A DNA stretch of 64,000 bases from DATKMK01 sp035541895 (GTDB lineage: Bacteria > Desulfobacterota > Binatia > HRBIN30 > JACQVA1): assembly GCA_035541895.1 (NCBI GenBank), contig DATKMK010000021.1:1-64000 (forward strand), in the 5' to 3' direction. The notes under the pieces were generated by a model, which saw only the letters and a program-made list of their open reading frames with translations, had not been told where the DNA came from and made no database searches. Positions 16,027-25,016 of this stretch are shown one piece after another. The position numbers were made by a program, and so were the translations under genes. Within the stretch, counting starts at the first letter, position 1. Every line of letters begins with the position of its first letter.

Positions 16027-17460
16027 GTGTTATCGGTCGAGATCCTGGGATCCCGGGGGGATATGGGAGCGAGCGGCGCGATCAGCGGGAGCGTTGACGA
16101 CAGCGATCGGAGTCAGCGAGTGGCCGAAGCGGTCGCGCGTGCGCGGCGCAGCCCGTTCTACGCGACGCATCTGACTGGTCACGAGCCGCGCGACGCCGCG
16201 GATCTCTCGCGGTTGCCGCTGACGCTGAAGACTCATCTGCGTGACGCAAGCCCCTACGGCATGCTGGCGGTGCCAGCGGCGCGCGCGTGGCACTATCACG
16301 AGTCGAGCGGGACGACCGGCGAGCCGATTTCAACGTGGTGTGGACTCGACGAGCTGCGCGCGATGGCGGCGATCGTCCGGCGGATGACGCCGGAGTTGGC
16401 GGAGGACACCATCCTGCTCAACCGTTTCCCGTTGTTTGCGCCGGTCGCGTTCGTGTTCGAAGAGGCGTTGCGCCAGGTCGGCGCCTGTCACATCGCGGCC
16501 GGCAACCTGAGTTGGGATGTGCCGTTCACGCGTGCGCTCGACTTTCTCCGCCGCCTCGACGTCACCGCCTTGAGCTGCTTGCCCCTCGAACCCATTCTGC
16601 TCGGCGAGCTGGCGCGCGAACTCGGAATCGACGTGCGGCGCGAATGCCGTTCGTTGAAGGTGATCTTCGCCGGCGGCGCCGTCCTCACCCCGGCGTTGCG
16701 TCGCGTGATCGAAGCGGATTGGGGCGCGCGTGTGGTTGAGATCTACGGCTCCAACGAAACCATGCTGATGGGGGTTGGCTGTAGCAACGGGCGGTTGCAT
16801 TTGTGCTCCGATCTCTTGGAGTTCGAAATCCTCGATCCCGTCCAACACGTGCCGGTGGTGCGCGGCGAGCGCGGCGTGGTCACGGTGACGAGTCTGGTGC
16901 ACGAGGTGATGCCGTTGGTGCGCTACGTCACCGGGGATCTTGGGCGCCTCACCGGCGAGGTGTGCGAGTGCGGTGAGCCGGGTCCGGTCGCCGAAATCTT
17001 CGGGCGAGCGGAAGAGATCGTCGAGATCGGCACCGGCCGCGCGACCGCTTACGACATCCTCGACGCCGCGTACGATTTCGCCGATCGGCTGGGCACGCGC
17101 GTCTTCTTCGTTCTCATCCGACGGCGCGGGTTGCACCTCCTCGTTGAGGTGGCGCATCCCGATCGGCCTGCGGACGCGGCTGCCGAGCGCCGGCTGGCGG
17201 AGCGTATCGGCCTGCCGGTCACGGTCGAATATCTTCGCCACAACGACGTGCTGGACCGCAGCGCGCTGTTTCGCACGCCGAAAATCTACAAGCCGGGTCA
17301 ACTCAGCGACTGGCGCGGCAGCGGGCGCAAGACCCTCACCATCATGGAGGCGTTGCTGGAGTGGCCGCAATTCGATTGGCGTACGTTGATGCACATCGGC
17401 TTGCGCCAGTTGCGCAACGCGCGCCGGCGCCGCCGACTCCTTCGCGAAGACCTCGCGTGA
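16027..17460 (+). CDS. PaaK-like adenylate-forming ligase
   Basis: 477 residues. The AMP-binding motif HESSGTTGEPIS (about residues 92-103) matches the P-loop of phenylacetate-CoA ligase-type enzymes; VEIYGSNETMLMG supplies the A5 motif and VRYVTGDLGRLTG the A7 motif. A PaaK-like C-terminal domain follows. The family activates a carboxylic acid as an acyl-AMP and transfers it to CoA or to an acyl carrier protein. As last gene of the cassette it probably provides the starter or acyl group for the ACP encoded upstream. The basic C-terminal tail (LRNARRRRRLLREDLA) is unusual. The start may be further in, at the codon for MGASG (16063). Confidence 0.85.
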   Translation: MLSVEILGSRGDMGASGAISGSVDDSDRSQRVAEAVARARRSPFYATHLTGHEPRDAADLSRLPLTLKTHLRDASPYGMLAVPAARAWHYHESSGTTGEPISTWCGLDELRAMAAIVRRMTPELAEDTILLNRFPLFAPVAFVFEEALRQVGACHIAAGNLSWDVPFTRALDFLRRLDVTALSCLPLEPILLGELARELGIDVRRECRSLKVIFAGGAVLTPALRRVIEADWGARVVEIYGSNETMLMGVGCSNGRLHLCSDLLEFEILDPVQHVPVVRGERGVVTVTSLVHEVMPLVRYVTGDLGRLTGEVCECGEPGPVAEIFGRAEEIVEIGTGRATAYDILDAAYDFADRLGTRVFFVLIRRRGLHLLVEVAHPDRPADAAAERRLAERIGLPVTVEYLRHNDVLDRSALFRTPKIYKPGQLSDWRGSGRKTLTIMEALLEWPQFDWRTLMHIGLRQLRNARRRRRLLREDLA

Positions 17461-17478
17461 ACATCGAACCTCCTGGCG

Positions 17479-19179
17479 TCACGCGAGCATGCCTGCAGTC
17501 CGGAGCATGCGATAGGTTGCATATCCTCCGGACAGGTTGCGGGGGCGATAGCCGTGTTGTGCGAGGAAGCGCGTCGCATAGTAGGCGCGCTGCCCCACGC
17601 CGCAGTACAGCCAAATCTCGCGATCTCTTGGGAACTGCGTGTAGCGGCTGCGTATCTCCGACAGCGGCACGTTGATCGCGTTCGGGATATGGCCGGCGAC
17701 GAACTCGCCGGCCTCGCGGACGTCAACCAGCAGGGCCTCGGTACGATCGAGTTGCTGCCAGTCGGCGACTGGCATGTCGCCGGTGAGGACGTTCACCGCG
17801 AGCATGCCGGCGAGGTTGACCGGATCCTTGGCGGCACCGAATTGCGGCGCGTAGCAGAGTTCAGCCTCGGCGAGGTCCTGCACGGTGCGCTGAAACTGTA
17901 TCGCGGTAGCAATGACGTCGATGCGCTTCTCGACTCCTTCGTCTCCGACGGCTTGCGCGCCGAAGATGCGGCCCTCCGGAACGGAGAACAGAAGTTTGAG
18001 GTGAATCGGCCTCGCCCCGGGATAGTAGCCCGCGTGATGACCGGGATGCAGATAGACCTTCTCGAAGTTGGTGACGCCGGCCCGTCGCAATCCCTTCTCG
18101 CTCGCGCCGGTCGACGCGACCGTCAATCCTAAAACGCCGACGACGGCGGTTGCCTGCACGCCGCGGAAGTGCGTGGAGCGCCCGGCGATCGATTCGGCGG
18201 CGACGCGTCCCTGCCGATTGGCTGGGCCGGCCAACGGCAGCACGGTCTCTTGACCGGTGAGCACATCGTGGACTTCAACCACGTCGCCGACCGCCCAGAT
18301 GCGCGGATCGGAGGTTCGCATCGCTTCGTTGACCACGATCCCGCCGCGCGGGCCGATCTGCAGGCCGGCCTCCTTCGCCAGTGTTGTCTCGGGGCGGACG
18401 CCGATTGCGAGGATCACCAAGTCGGCGAGCAACTTTGCGCCGCTCTCGGCGATGACCGCCAAGCCGTTGTCGTGCTCTTCGATCCTCGCCAATCCATCAC
18501 CCAAGTGGAGCTGTGCGCCGCGCGCCGTCAAGTGTTCCGCGATCGGTGCGGCCATTTCGGGATCGAGCGGCGGCATCACTTGCGGCAGCTTTTCCAACAC
18601 GCCGACGTCGAGTTCCCGATGCATCAGGTTCTCAACCATCTCCAGCCCGATGAATCCGCCGCCGACCACCACGGCGCGTTTCGCATTCCGATCGGCGATC
18701 CATGAGCGGATGCGGCGCGAGTCGGGAATGCTGCGGACTGCAAAGACGCCGGGCAAATCGATGCCCGGCAGCGGCGGCCGAATCGGTGCGGCGCCCGGTG
18801 ACAGCACCAGCCCATCGTAGCGCTCCGTTCGAGTCCGGCCGGTGCGCAGATCGCGCACCGAGATCGTGTGCGCACGCGGGTCGACGCCGATGACGTCCGT
18901 CTCGGTATGCACCGTCACGTTGAAGCGTTCGCGGAACAGTTCGCTCGACGCGATCAGTAGGCTGCGCTCGTCGGCGATTACGTTGCCGACGTAGTAGGGT
19001 AAACCACAATTGGCGAACGACACATACGGGCCGCGATCGAAGACGACGATCTCGCACCGCTCGTCCAACCGCCGCAATCGCGCCGCACACGAGGCGCCAC
19101 CCGCGACGCCGCCGACGATGAGCACGCGTCGCGCGCTGGACTTCGCGCTATCCGACTGCGGAACTGTTCCGTTGATCAT
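17479..19179 (-). CDS. CoA-disulfide reductase-type flavoprotein with C-terminal rhodanese domain
   Basis: 566 residues. The FAD-binding N-terminus RVLIVGGVAGGASCAARLRR is followed by the catalytic SFANCGLPYYVG (single redox Cys of CoADR/NADH-oxidase type), the NAD(P)H motif VVVGGGFIGLEMVENL, and FAD motif AVGDVVEV. Residues ~460-566 are a rhodanese domain with active Cys in WLYCGVGQRAYYATRFL. Such fusions reduce CoA disulfides or persulfides and polysulfides using NAD(P)H. ATG 19179 (MINGTVPQ) was chosen; a longer frame upstream adds only basic non-conserved residues. It converges with the PaaK-like gene (18-base gap). It may work with the sulfite reductase at 48.1 kb in sulfur metabolism, but they are far apart. 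Confidence 0.9.
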   Translation of the reverse strand: MINGTVPQSDSAKSSARRVLIVGGVAGGASCAARLRRLDERCEIVVFDRGPYVSFANCGLPYYVGNVIADERSLLIASSELFRERFNVTVHTETDVIGVDPRAHTISVRDLRTGRTRTERYDGLVLSPGAAPIRPPLPGIDLPGVFAVRSIPDSRRIRSWIADRNAKRAVVVGGGFIGLEMVENLMHRELDVGVLEKLPQVMPPLDPEMAAPIAEHLTARGAQLHLGDGLARIEEHDNGLAVIAESGAKLLADLVILAIGVRPETTLAKEAGLQIGPRGGIVVNEAMRTSDPRIWAVGDVVEVHDVLTGQETVLPLAGPANRQGRVAAESIAGRSTHFRGVQATAVVGVLGLTVASTGASEKGLRRAGVTNFEKVYLHPGHHAGYYPGARPIHLKLLFSVPEGRIFGAQAVGDEGVEKRIDVIATAIQFQRTVQDLAEAELCYAPQFGAAKDPVNLAGMLAVNVLTGDMPVADWQQLDRTEALLVDVREAGEFVAGHIPNAINVPLSEIRSRYTQFPRDREIWLYCGVGQRAYYATRFLAQHGYRPRNLSGGYATYRMLRTAGMLA

Positions 19180-19354
19180 GCGTCTACTCCGAAGCCAGTC
19201 CTGTAACTTCGTAGCACACGGTTGCGATGAGAACAGGTGCCGGCGCGCGGTCGCGAGCGGCCCGCGGGTTCGCAACGTTCTCAATCTTTACAAGCCACCG
19301 GCGGCACAGTAAGAACCTGAAGACGGCACGAGGTCGTGCGGAGCGAGGGATCAT

Positions 19355-19741
19355 TTGAGGGAGAGCGGCCAGCCAAAGCGCATATTGGTCGTCGAGGACG
19401 ATGCCGACAATCGCCGGATCGTCACCAAGGTTCTCAGCGTCGAGGGATACACGGTCGTCGAAGCGACCGACGGATACGAAGCGATCGCGAAGACCCAGGC
19501 CGAACGCCCCGATCTCATCCTGATGGATCTTGCGCTGCCGAACATGGACGGGTGGGAAGCCACGCGCCGGATCAAGGCGGATCCCGAATTGAAACACATC
19601 CCGGTGATCGCGTTGACCGCATTCGCGATGCGCGGCGACGAAGAGCAGGCGCGCGCCGCCGGCTGCGACGACTACGTCCCCAAACCCGCCCGCCCGATGG
19701 TCATCCGGGCGATCGTCAAGAAGTACCTTCCCGACTCATGA
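19355..19741 (+). CDS. Single-domain CheY-like response regulator
   Basis: 128 residues, one receiver domain: acidic pair in LVVEDDADNRR, phospho-acceptor Asp in ILMDLALPNMDGWE, Thr in ALTAFAMRG and Lys in YVPKPARP. There is no output domain, so it signals by protein contact or phosphotransfer. It starts at TTG 19355 and is followed 51 bases later by a second receiver protein. Such DivK-like receivers often accompany hybrid kinases; the nearest is at 25.0-27.6 kb on the other strand. Confidence 0.9.
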   Translation: MRESGQPKRILVVEDDADNRRIVTKVLSVEGYTVVEATDGYEAIAKTQAERPDLILMDLALPNMDGWEATRRIKADPELKHIPVIALTAFAMRGDEEQARAAGCDDYVPKPARPMVIRAIVKKYLPDS

Positions 19742-19792
19742 GAAAAGCGGCTCCGATGGAAGCGACCCGTTGCGGTGAGCGAGCATAGTGCC

Positions 19793-20179
19793 ATGAGCCA
19801 GAAGATCCTGGTCGTGGACGACAATCCCGACAGCATCACCATTCTTCAGAGCATCCTCGAGACCCGCGGGTACACGGTGTTGGTGGCGAGCTCCGGAGTT
19901 GAAGCGCTGCGCATCGTGGACGGCGATCCCAAGCCCGACTTGGTCCTGTTGGACGTGATGATGCCGGAAATGAACGGACTCGAGGTGCTGCAGAAGATCA
20001 AGGAGACGCACGCCACCGCGCGCATTCCGGTGATCCTGGTGACGGCGAAGACTCACGACGATGACGTCTTGAGCGGGTATCAATACGGCGCCGACTACTA
20101 CATCACCAAGCCGTTCACCGCGAAGCAACTGCTGTACGGGATCGACTTGGTGCTCGGCAAGGGGGGGGCGCGTGAGTGA
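19793..20179 (+). CDS. Single-domain CheY-like response regulator
   Basis: 128 residues from ATG 19793. Receiver motifs: VVDDNPDS (acidic pocket), LVLLDVMMPEMNGLEVL (phospho-Asp), ILVTAKTHDDD (Thr) and YITKPFTAKQLL (Lys). The final VLGKGGARE overlaps the thymidylate kinase start by 8 bases, so this regulator is co-translated with the tmk-holB-metG-tatD string. An in-frame GTG at 19775 would add six residues. The target is unknown. Confidence 0.9.
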   Translation: MSQKILVVDDNPDSITILQSILETRGYTVLVASSGVEALRIVDGDPKPDLVLLDVMMPEMNGLEVLQKIKETHATARIPVILVTAKTHDDDVLSGYQYGADYYITKPFTAKQLLYGIDLVLGKGGARE

Positions 20180-20790
20180 GGCGCGCGGCCACCTGATCGC
20201 GTTCGAAGGCACCGAAGGCACCGGCAAATCCACTCAGATTCGACTCGCAGCCGCCGCGTTGCGACGCCTCGGCCGCACGGTCTGTGAAACCCGCGAGCCC
20301 GGCGGCACGTCGCTGGGTGTGGAGATCCGTCGACTCGTCATGCACGTCGAGGGTGACCCGCCGACGCCATCGACCGAGTTGCTCCTCTATCTCGCCGATC
20401 GCACGCAACATCTGGATCAGATCATTCGCCCGGCGCTGGCGGCCGGCACGGTGGTGCTCACCGATCGCTTCTCGGCCTCGACCATCGCGTATCAAGGTTA
20501 CGGTCGCGGACTCGACCTGGCGATGGTCATTCAGCTCGACACGCTCGCCCGCGGCGGCGTCACGCCCGATCTGACGCTGGTGCTCGATTGCCCGGTCGAA
20601 GTCGGCCTGCGTCGCGCCCTCGGCGACGATCGTTTTCACCGCGCCGATCTCGCGTTTCATGAACGCGTGCGCCGCGGCTTTCACGAACTCGCTACGCAGC
20701 ACGCCGATCGCTTTCGCATCATTGACGCGACGCGCCCAATCGACGCGGTCGCAGCCGATATTCTCGCCGCCGTGACGGCGCGTATCGACC

Positions 20791-20801
<11 letters not shown>
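20172..20801 (+). CDS. tmk: Thymidylate kinase
   Basis: Phosphorylates dTMP to dTDP with ATP. 209 residues, standard length. The P-loop is FEGTEGTGKSTQIRLAA; ETREPGGTSLG is the dTMP-binding block; DRFSASTIAYQGYGRGLD the DRY-like region. GTG 20172 overlaps the stop of the preceding receiver gene, and the end overlaps holB by 11 bases, fitting the conserved tmk-holB-PSP1-metG-tatD arrangement found in many bacteria. Confidence 0.97.
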
Positions 20802-21785
<984 letters not shown>

Positions 21786-21789
<4 letters not shown>

Positions 21790-22619
21790 GCGAACCGCGC
21801 GAAACCACGCCGCCCGCGCAGGTCGTCGGCATCCGCTTTCACTACGCGGGGCCGATCCATCCCTATGCCTGCGGCTCGCTCACCTTGCAGGCGGGCGATC
21901 AAGTGGTGGTGGAGACCGAGCGTGGCACGGCGCTCGCCACGGTTGCCGCGGTGCTTGGACCGGCGCCCGCGCCCGAAGGGGAAGGCCGACGCATGCGCGT
22001 GATCAAGAAGGCCGATTCCCGGGACGTGGCGCGACAAGACAATCAGATGCAGCGCGCCCGCGACGCTCAGCGGATCGCGTTGCATCGGATTCGCGAGCGG
22101 GAGTTGGCGATGAAGCTGATCAACGTCGAAGGCCAACTCGACGCGGGCAAGATGGTCTTCTACTTTTCCGCCTCGGGGCGCGTCGATTTTCGCGATCTCG
22201 TGCGCGACCTGGCGCAGACGCTGCATTGTCGCGTCGAGATGAAACAGATCGGTGCGCGCGACGAAACCAAAATCACCGGCGGCGTCGGCCCGTGCGGGCG
22301 CGAACTGTGTTGTTCGAGTTGGATGACCGAGTTCCAGCCGGTGTCGCTCAACATGGCCAAGGCGCAGGGGCTCTCGCTCAATCCTTCGAAGCTCGCCGGC
22401 ATGTGCGGGCGGTTGAAGTGCTGTCTGCGCTACGAATACGACACGTATCGCGAACTCGGCCGCAAGCTCCCGAGCATCGGCGCCGCGGTGGTGTGCGTGA
22501 AGGGCGACGGGGTCGTCACCCGCCAAAACATTCTCCAGCAAACCGTCATGGTGCGCCGCGAAGACGGGAGCGAAGTCGAAGCCACGCTCGATGACCTGGT
22601 GCAGCGCAAGCCGCAATAG
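21786..22619 (+). CDS. PSP1 C-terminal domain protein (YaaT/RicT-like)
   Basis: 277 residues with a PSP1 core: DAGKMVFYFSASGRVDFRDL, VEMKQIGARDETKITGGVG, then two cysteine clusters GPCGRELCCSSWM and GMCGRLKCCLRYEYDTY. In Bacillus the homologue forms an Fe-S cluster-containing complex with YlbF and YmcA that influences RNA maturation; the partners are not in this window. Its place between holB and metG is the conserved location of this family. It overlaps holB by 4 bases. Confidence 0.93.
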
Positions 22620-22644
22620 GCGCTGCGCGCAATCCGATCGTGCG

Positions 22645-24177
22645 ATGAATCGTTTCTACGTCACCACGCCGATTTACTACATCAACGCCGAGCCCCACAT
22701 CGGACACTTCTACACCACGCTCATCGGCGACGTGCTGGCGCGATTCCATCGCCGCCGCGGCGACGACACCTATTTCATCACCGGCACCGACGAGCACGGC
22801 GACAAGATCGCCAACGCCGCCGCCGCAGCCGGCCGCGAACCGCGCGCCCACGCCGACCACATCAGTCGCATCTTTCAGGACACTTGGACGGCGTGCGGCT
22901 TCGGGCTCGATGCGTTCATCCGCACCACCAACCCCGCCCACGAGCGATTGGTGCAGGACTTTCTCGCCCGCTTGCACGCCGCCGGCGACATTTACTTCGG
23001 CAGCTACAGCGGCTTGTACTGCACCGAGTGCGAACGCCTCTACACCGAGAAGGAATTGGTCGACGGCAAGTGCCCGGATCACTTGATCCCGCCGACACGC
23101 ATCGCTGAAGACAACTACTTTTTCCGCATGAGCCGTTATCAACAGCGGCTGATCGCCGAGCTGGAAGCCCGGCCCGAACTGATCGTTCCGACGCAGTACC
23201 GCAACGAGGTGTTGGCGATGCTGCGGGGCGAAGCGCTCGGCGACCTCTGCATCTCGCGCCCGAAGACGCGTCTGACCTGGGGCATCGAGCTCCCGTTCGA
23301 TCGGGCGTTCGTGACGTACGTGTGGTTCGACGCGCTGCTCAGCTACGTCAGCGTGCTGAAGCTCCAGGGTGACGATGTGTTCGAGCGTTTCTGGCCCGCG
23401 GCGCACCATCTCATCGGCAAGGACATCCTCAAACCTCACGGCATCTTCTGGCCGACGATGCTGATGGCGTTGGGCTTGCCGCTGTATCGCCAACTGCGCG
23501 TGCACGGTTACTGGATTCGCGGCGCGAGCAAGATGTCGAAGAGCCTCGGTAACGTGATTCGGCCGCTCGATATGAAGGCGCGCTACGGCATGGATGCCTT
23601 CCGCTATTTCCTATTGCGCGAGATGGCGTTCGGCCAGGACGCCTCGTTCACCGAAGATGCCTTCGTCACGCGCGTCAACGCCGATCTCGCGAACAACCTC
23701 GGCAACCTGATCAGCCGGACGTTATCGATGCAACACCGATACTTCGAAGGCGCGGTGCAGCCGATCGGAGAGTTCACCGCCGACGATCGCGCGTTGGCGG
23801 CGGCATTCGACACCGCCGCGCAGGAGGTTCCGGTGTGGACGGAGCGTTTCGCGTTTCACCGCGCACTCGAATCGTTGTGGCGGGCAATCGATCACGCCAA
23901 CAAGTACGTCGTGACCACCGCGCCGTTTTCGTTGGCGAAGGATCCGGCGCAGCGGCCGCGCGTCGGTGCCATTCTCCATCATTTGCTCGAAGCCTTGCGC
24001 GCGACCGCCGCGGTGCTCGCGCCGTTTCTGCCTGAAACCGCGACCGCGATTTGGACTGCGCTCCGCCTCCCCGGCGACGTCGCCGGCGGCGGGTCGTGGG
24101 GCACCAACTTCGGCCCCGGGCACCTCGTCGGCAAGCCGGTCATCTTGTTTCCGCGCATCGAGACCGAATCGAAATAG
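22645..24177 (+). CDS. metG: Methionyl-tRNA synthetase
   Basis: Class I aminoacyl-tRNA synthetase charging tRNA-Met. 510 residues from ATG 22645. The HIGH motif is AEPHIGHFYTT, the KMSKS motif ASKMSKSLGNVI; the connective domain has YCTECERLYTEKELVDGKC, a zinc-knuckle-like insert. The anticodon-binding helical domain ends near the C-terminus, and the optional C-terminal tRNA-binding (EMAP-like) domain is absent. A longer open frame upstream overlaps the PSP1 gene and is not conserved. TatD follows 4 bases after the stop. Confidence 0.97.
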   Translation: MNRFYVTTPIYYINAEPHIGHFYTTLIGDVLARFHRRRGDDTYFITGTDEHGDKIANAAAAAGREPRAHADHISRIFQDTWTACGFGLDAFIRTTNPAHERLVQDFLARLHAAGDIYFGSYSGLYCTECERLYTEKELVDGKCPDHLIPPTRIAEDNYFFRMSRYQQRLIAELEARPELIVPTQYRNEVLAMLRGEALGDLCISRPKTRLTWGIELPFDRAFVTYVWFDALLSYVSVLKLQGDDVFERFWPAAHHLIGKDILKPHGIFWPTMLMALGLPLYRQLRVHGYWIRGASKMSKSLGNVIRPLDMKARYGMDAFRYFLLREMAFGQDASFTEDAFVTRVNADLANNLGNLISRTLSMQHRYFEGAVQPIGEFTADDRALAAAFDTAAQEVPVWTERFAFHRALESLWRAIDHANKYVVTTAPFSLAKDPAQRPRVGAILHHLLEALRATAAVLAPFLPETATAIWTALRLPGDVAGGGSWGTNFGPGHLVGKPVILFPRIETESK

Positions 24178-24181
24178 GGTC

Positions 24182-25012
24182 ATGCAACGCGTCGCGTCGC
24201 TCGACTCGCTGCCGCGGCTGGGCGACGGCGTGTCGCTCATCGATTCGCATTGCCACCTCGAAGTCGATGCGTTCGCCGATGATCGTGAAGCAGTCATCGC
24301 GCGGGCAATTGCCGCCGGCGTCGGGACAATGATCACCATCGGAGCCAGCGGGCCGATGCAAGCCAATCGCAGTGCGGTCGCGTTGGCGGCGCAGCACCCC
24401 GAAATTTTCGCCACCGTCGGCGTTCATCCGCATGATGCGAGTCGCGCGACGGACGACGCGCTCGCCGAGATTGAGCGGCTCGCCGGACAGCCGAAGGTGG
24501 TCGCGATTGGCGAGACCGGATTGGACTTCTACTACGACAACTCGCCGCGGGCGGCGCAAGCGGACGCGTTCCGCCGCCAGATTGAATTGGCGCGGCGCCT
24601 CGGCCGACCACTTTCAATTCACTTGCGCGACGCCGCTGACGAGGCAGCGCGGATCATGCGCGAAGAGCATGCGGCCGAGGTCGGCGGGGTCATTCATTGT
24701 TTCTCCGGCGGGCCAGCGGAAGCCGACGTCTTCCTCGATCTGGGATTCTATTTGTCGTTCAGCGGCATCGTGACGTTCAAAACCGCCGCCGCGATCCGCG
24801 CCGCCGCGCGCCGAACCCCCGCCGACCGCCTTCTGGTCGAAACCGACGCGCCCTTTCTCGCCCCGATCCCGCAGCGCGGCCGTCGCAACGAACCGGCGTT
24901 GGTCGTGTACACCGCCGCAGCGCTCGCCGATGTCCGCGGAGAATCGGTCGAGACGATTGCGGGCCAAACGCGCGCGAACACCGTCGCGGCGTTTCGGCTG
25001 CCGAGTGCGTAA
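24182..25012 (+). CDS. tatD: TatD-family metal-dependent DNase
   Basis: TIM-barrel amidohydrolase, 276 residues. Metal ligands are in DSHCHLEVDAF, GVHPHDA, GETGLDFYYD, IHLRDAADE, HCFSGGP and the final ETDAPFLAP. TatD enzymes have 3'-5' exonuclease activity on DNA and RNA. The start ATG 24182 is 4 bases after the metG stop. It converges with the hybrid kinase gene (4-base gap at 25013-25016). Confidence 0.95.
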   Translation: MQRVASLDSLPRLGDGVSLIDSHCHLEVDAFADDREAVIARAIAAGVGTMITIGASGPMQANRSAVALAAQHPEIFATVGVHPHDASRATDDALAEIERLAGQPKVVAIGETGLDFYYDNSPRAAQADAFRRQIELARRLGRPLSIHLRDAADEAARIMREEHAAEVGGVIHCFSGGPAEADVFLDLGFYLSFSGIVTFKTAAAIRAAARRTPADRLLVETDAPFLAPIPQRGRRNEPALVVYTAAALADVRGESVETIAGQTRANTVAAFRLPSA

Positions 25013-25016
25013 CGGT

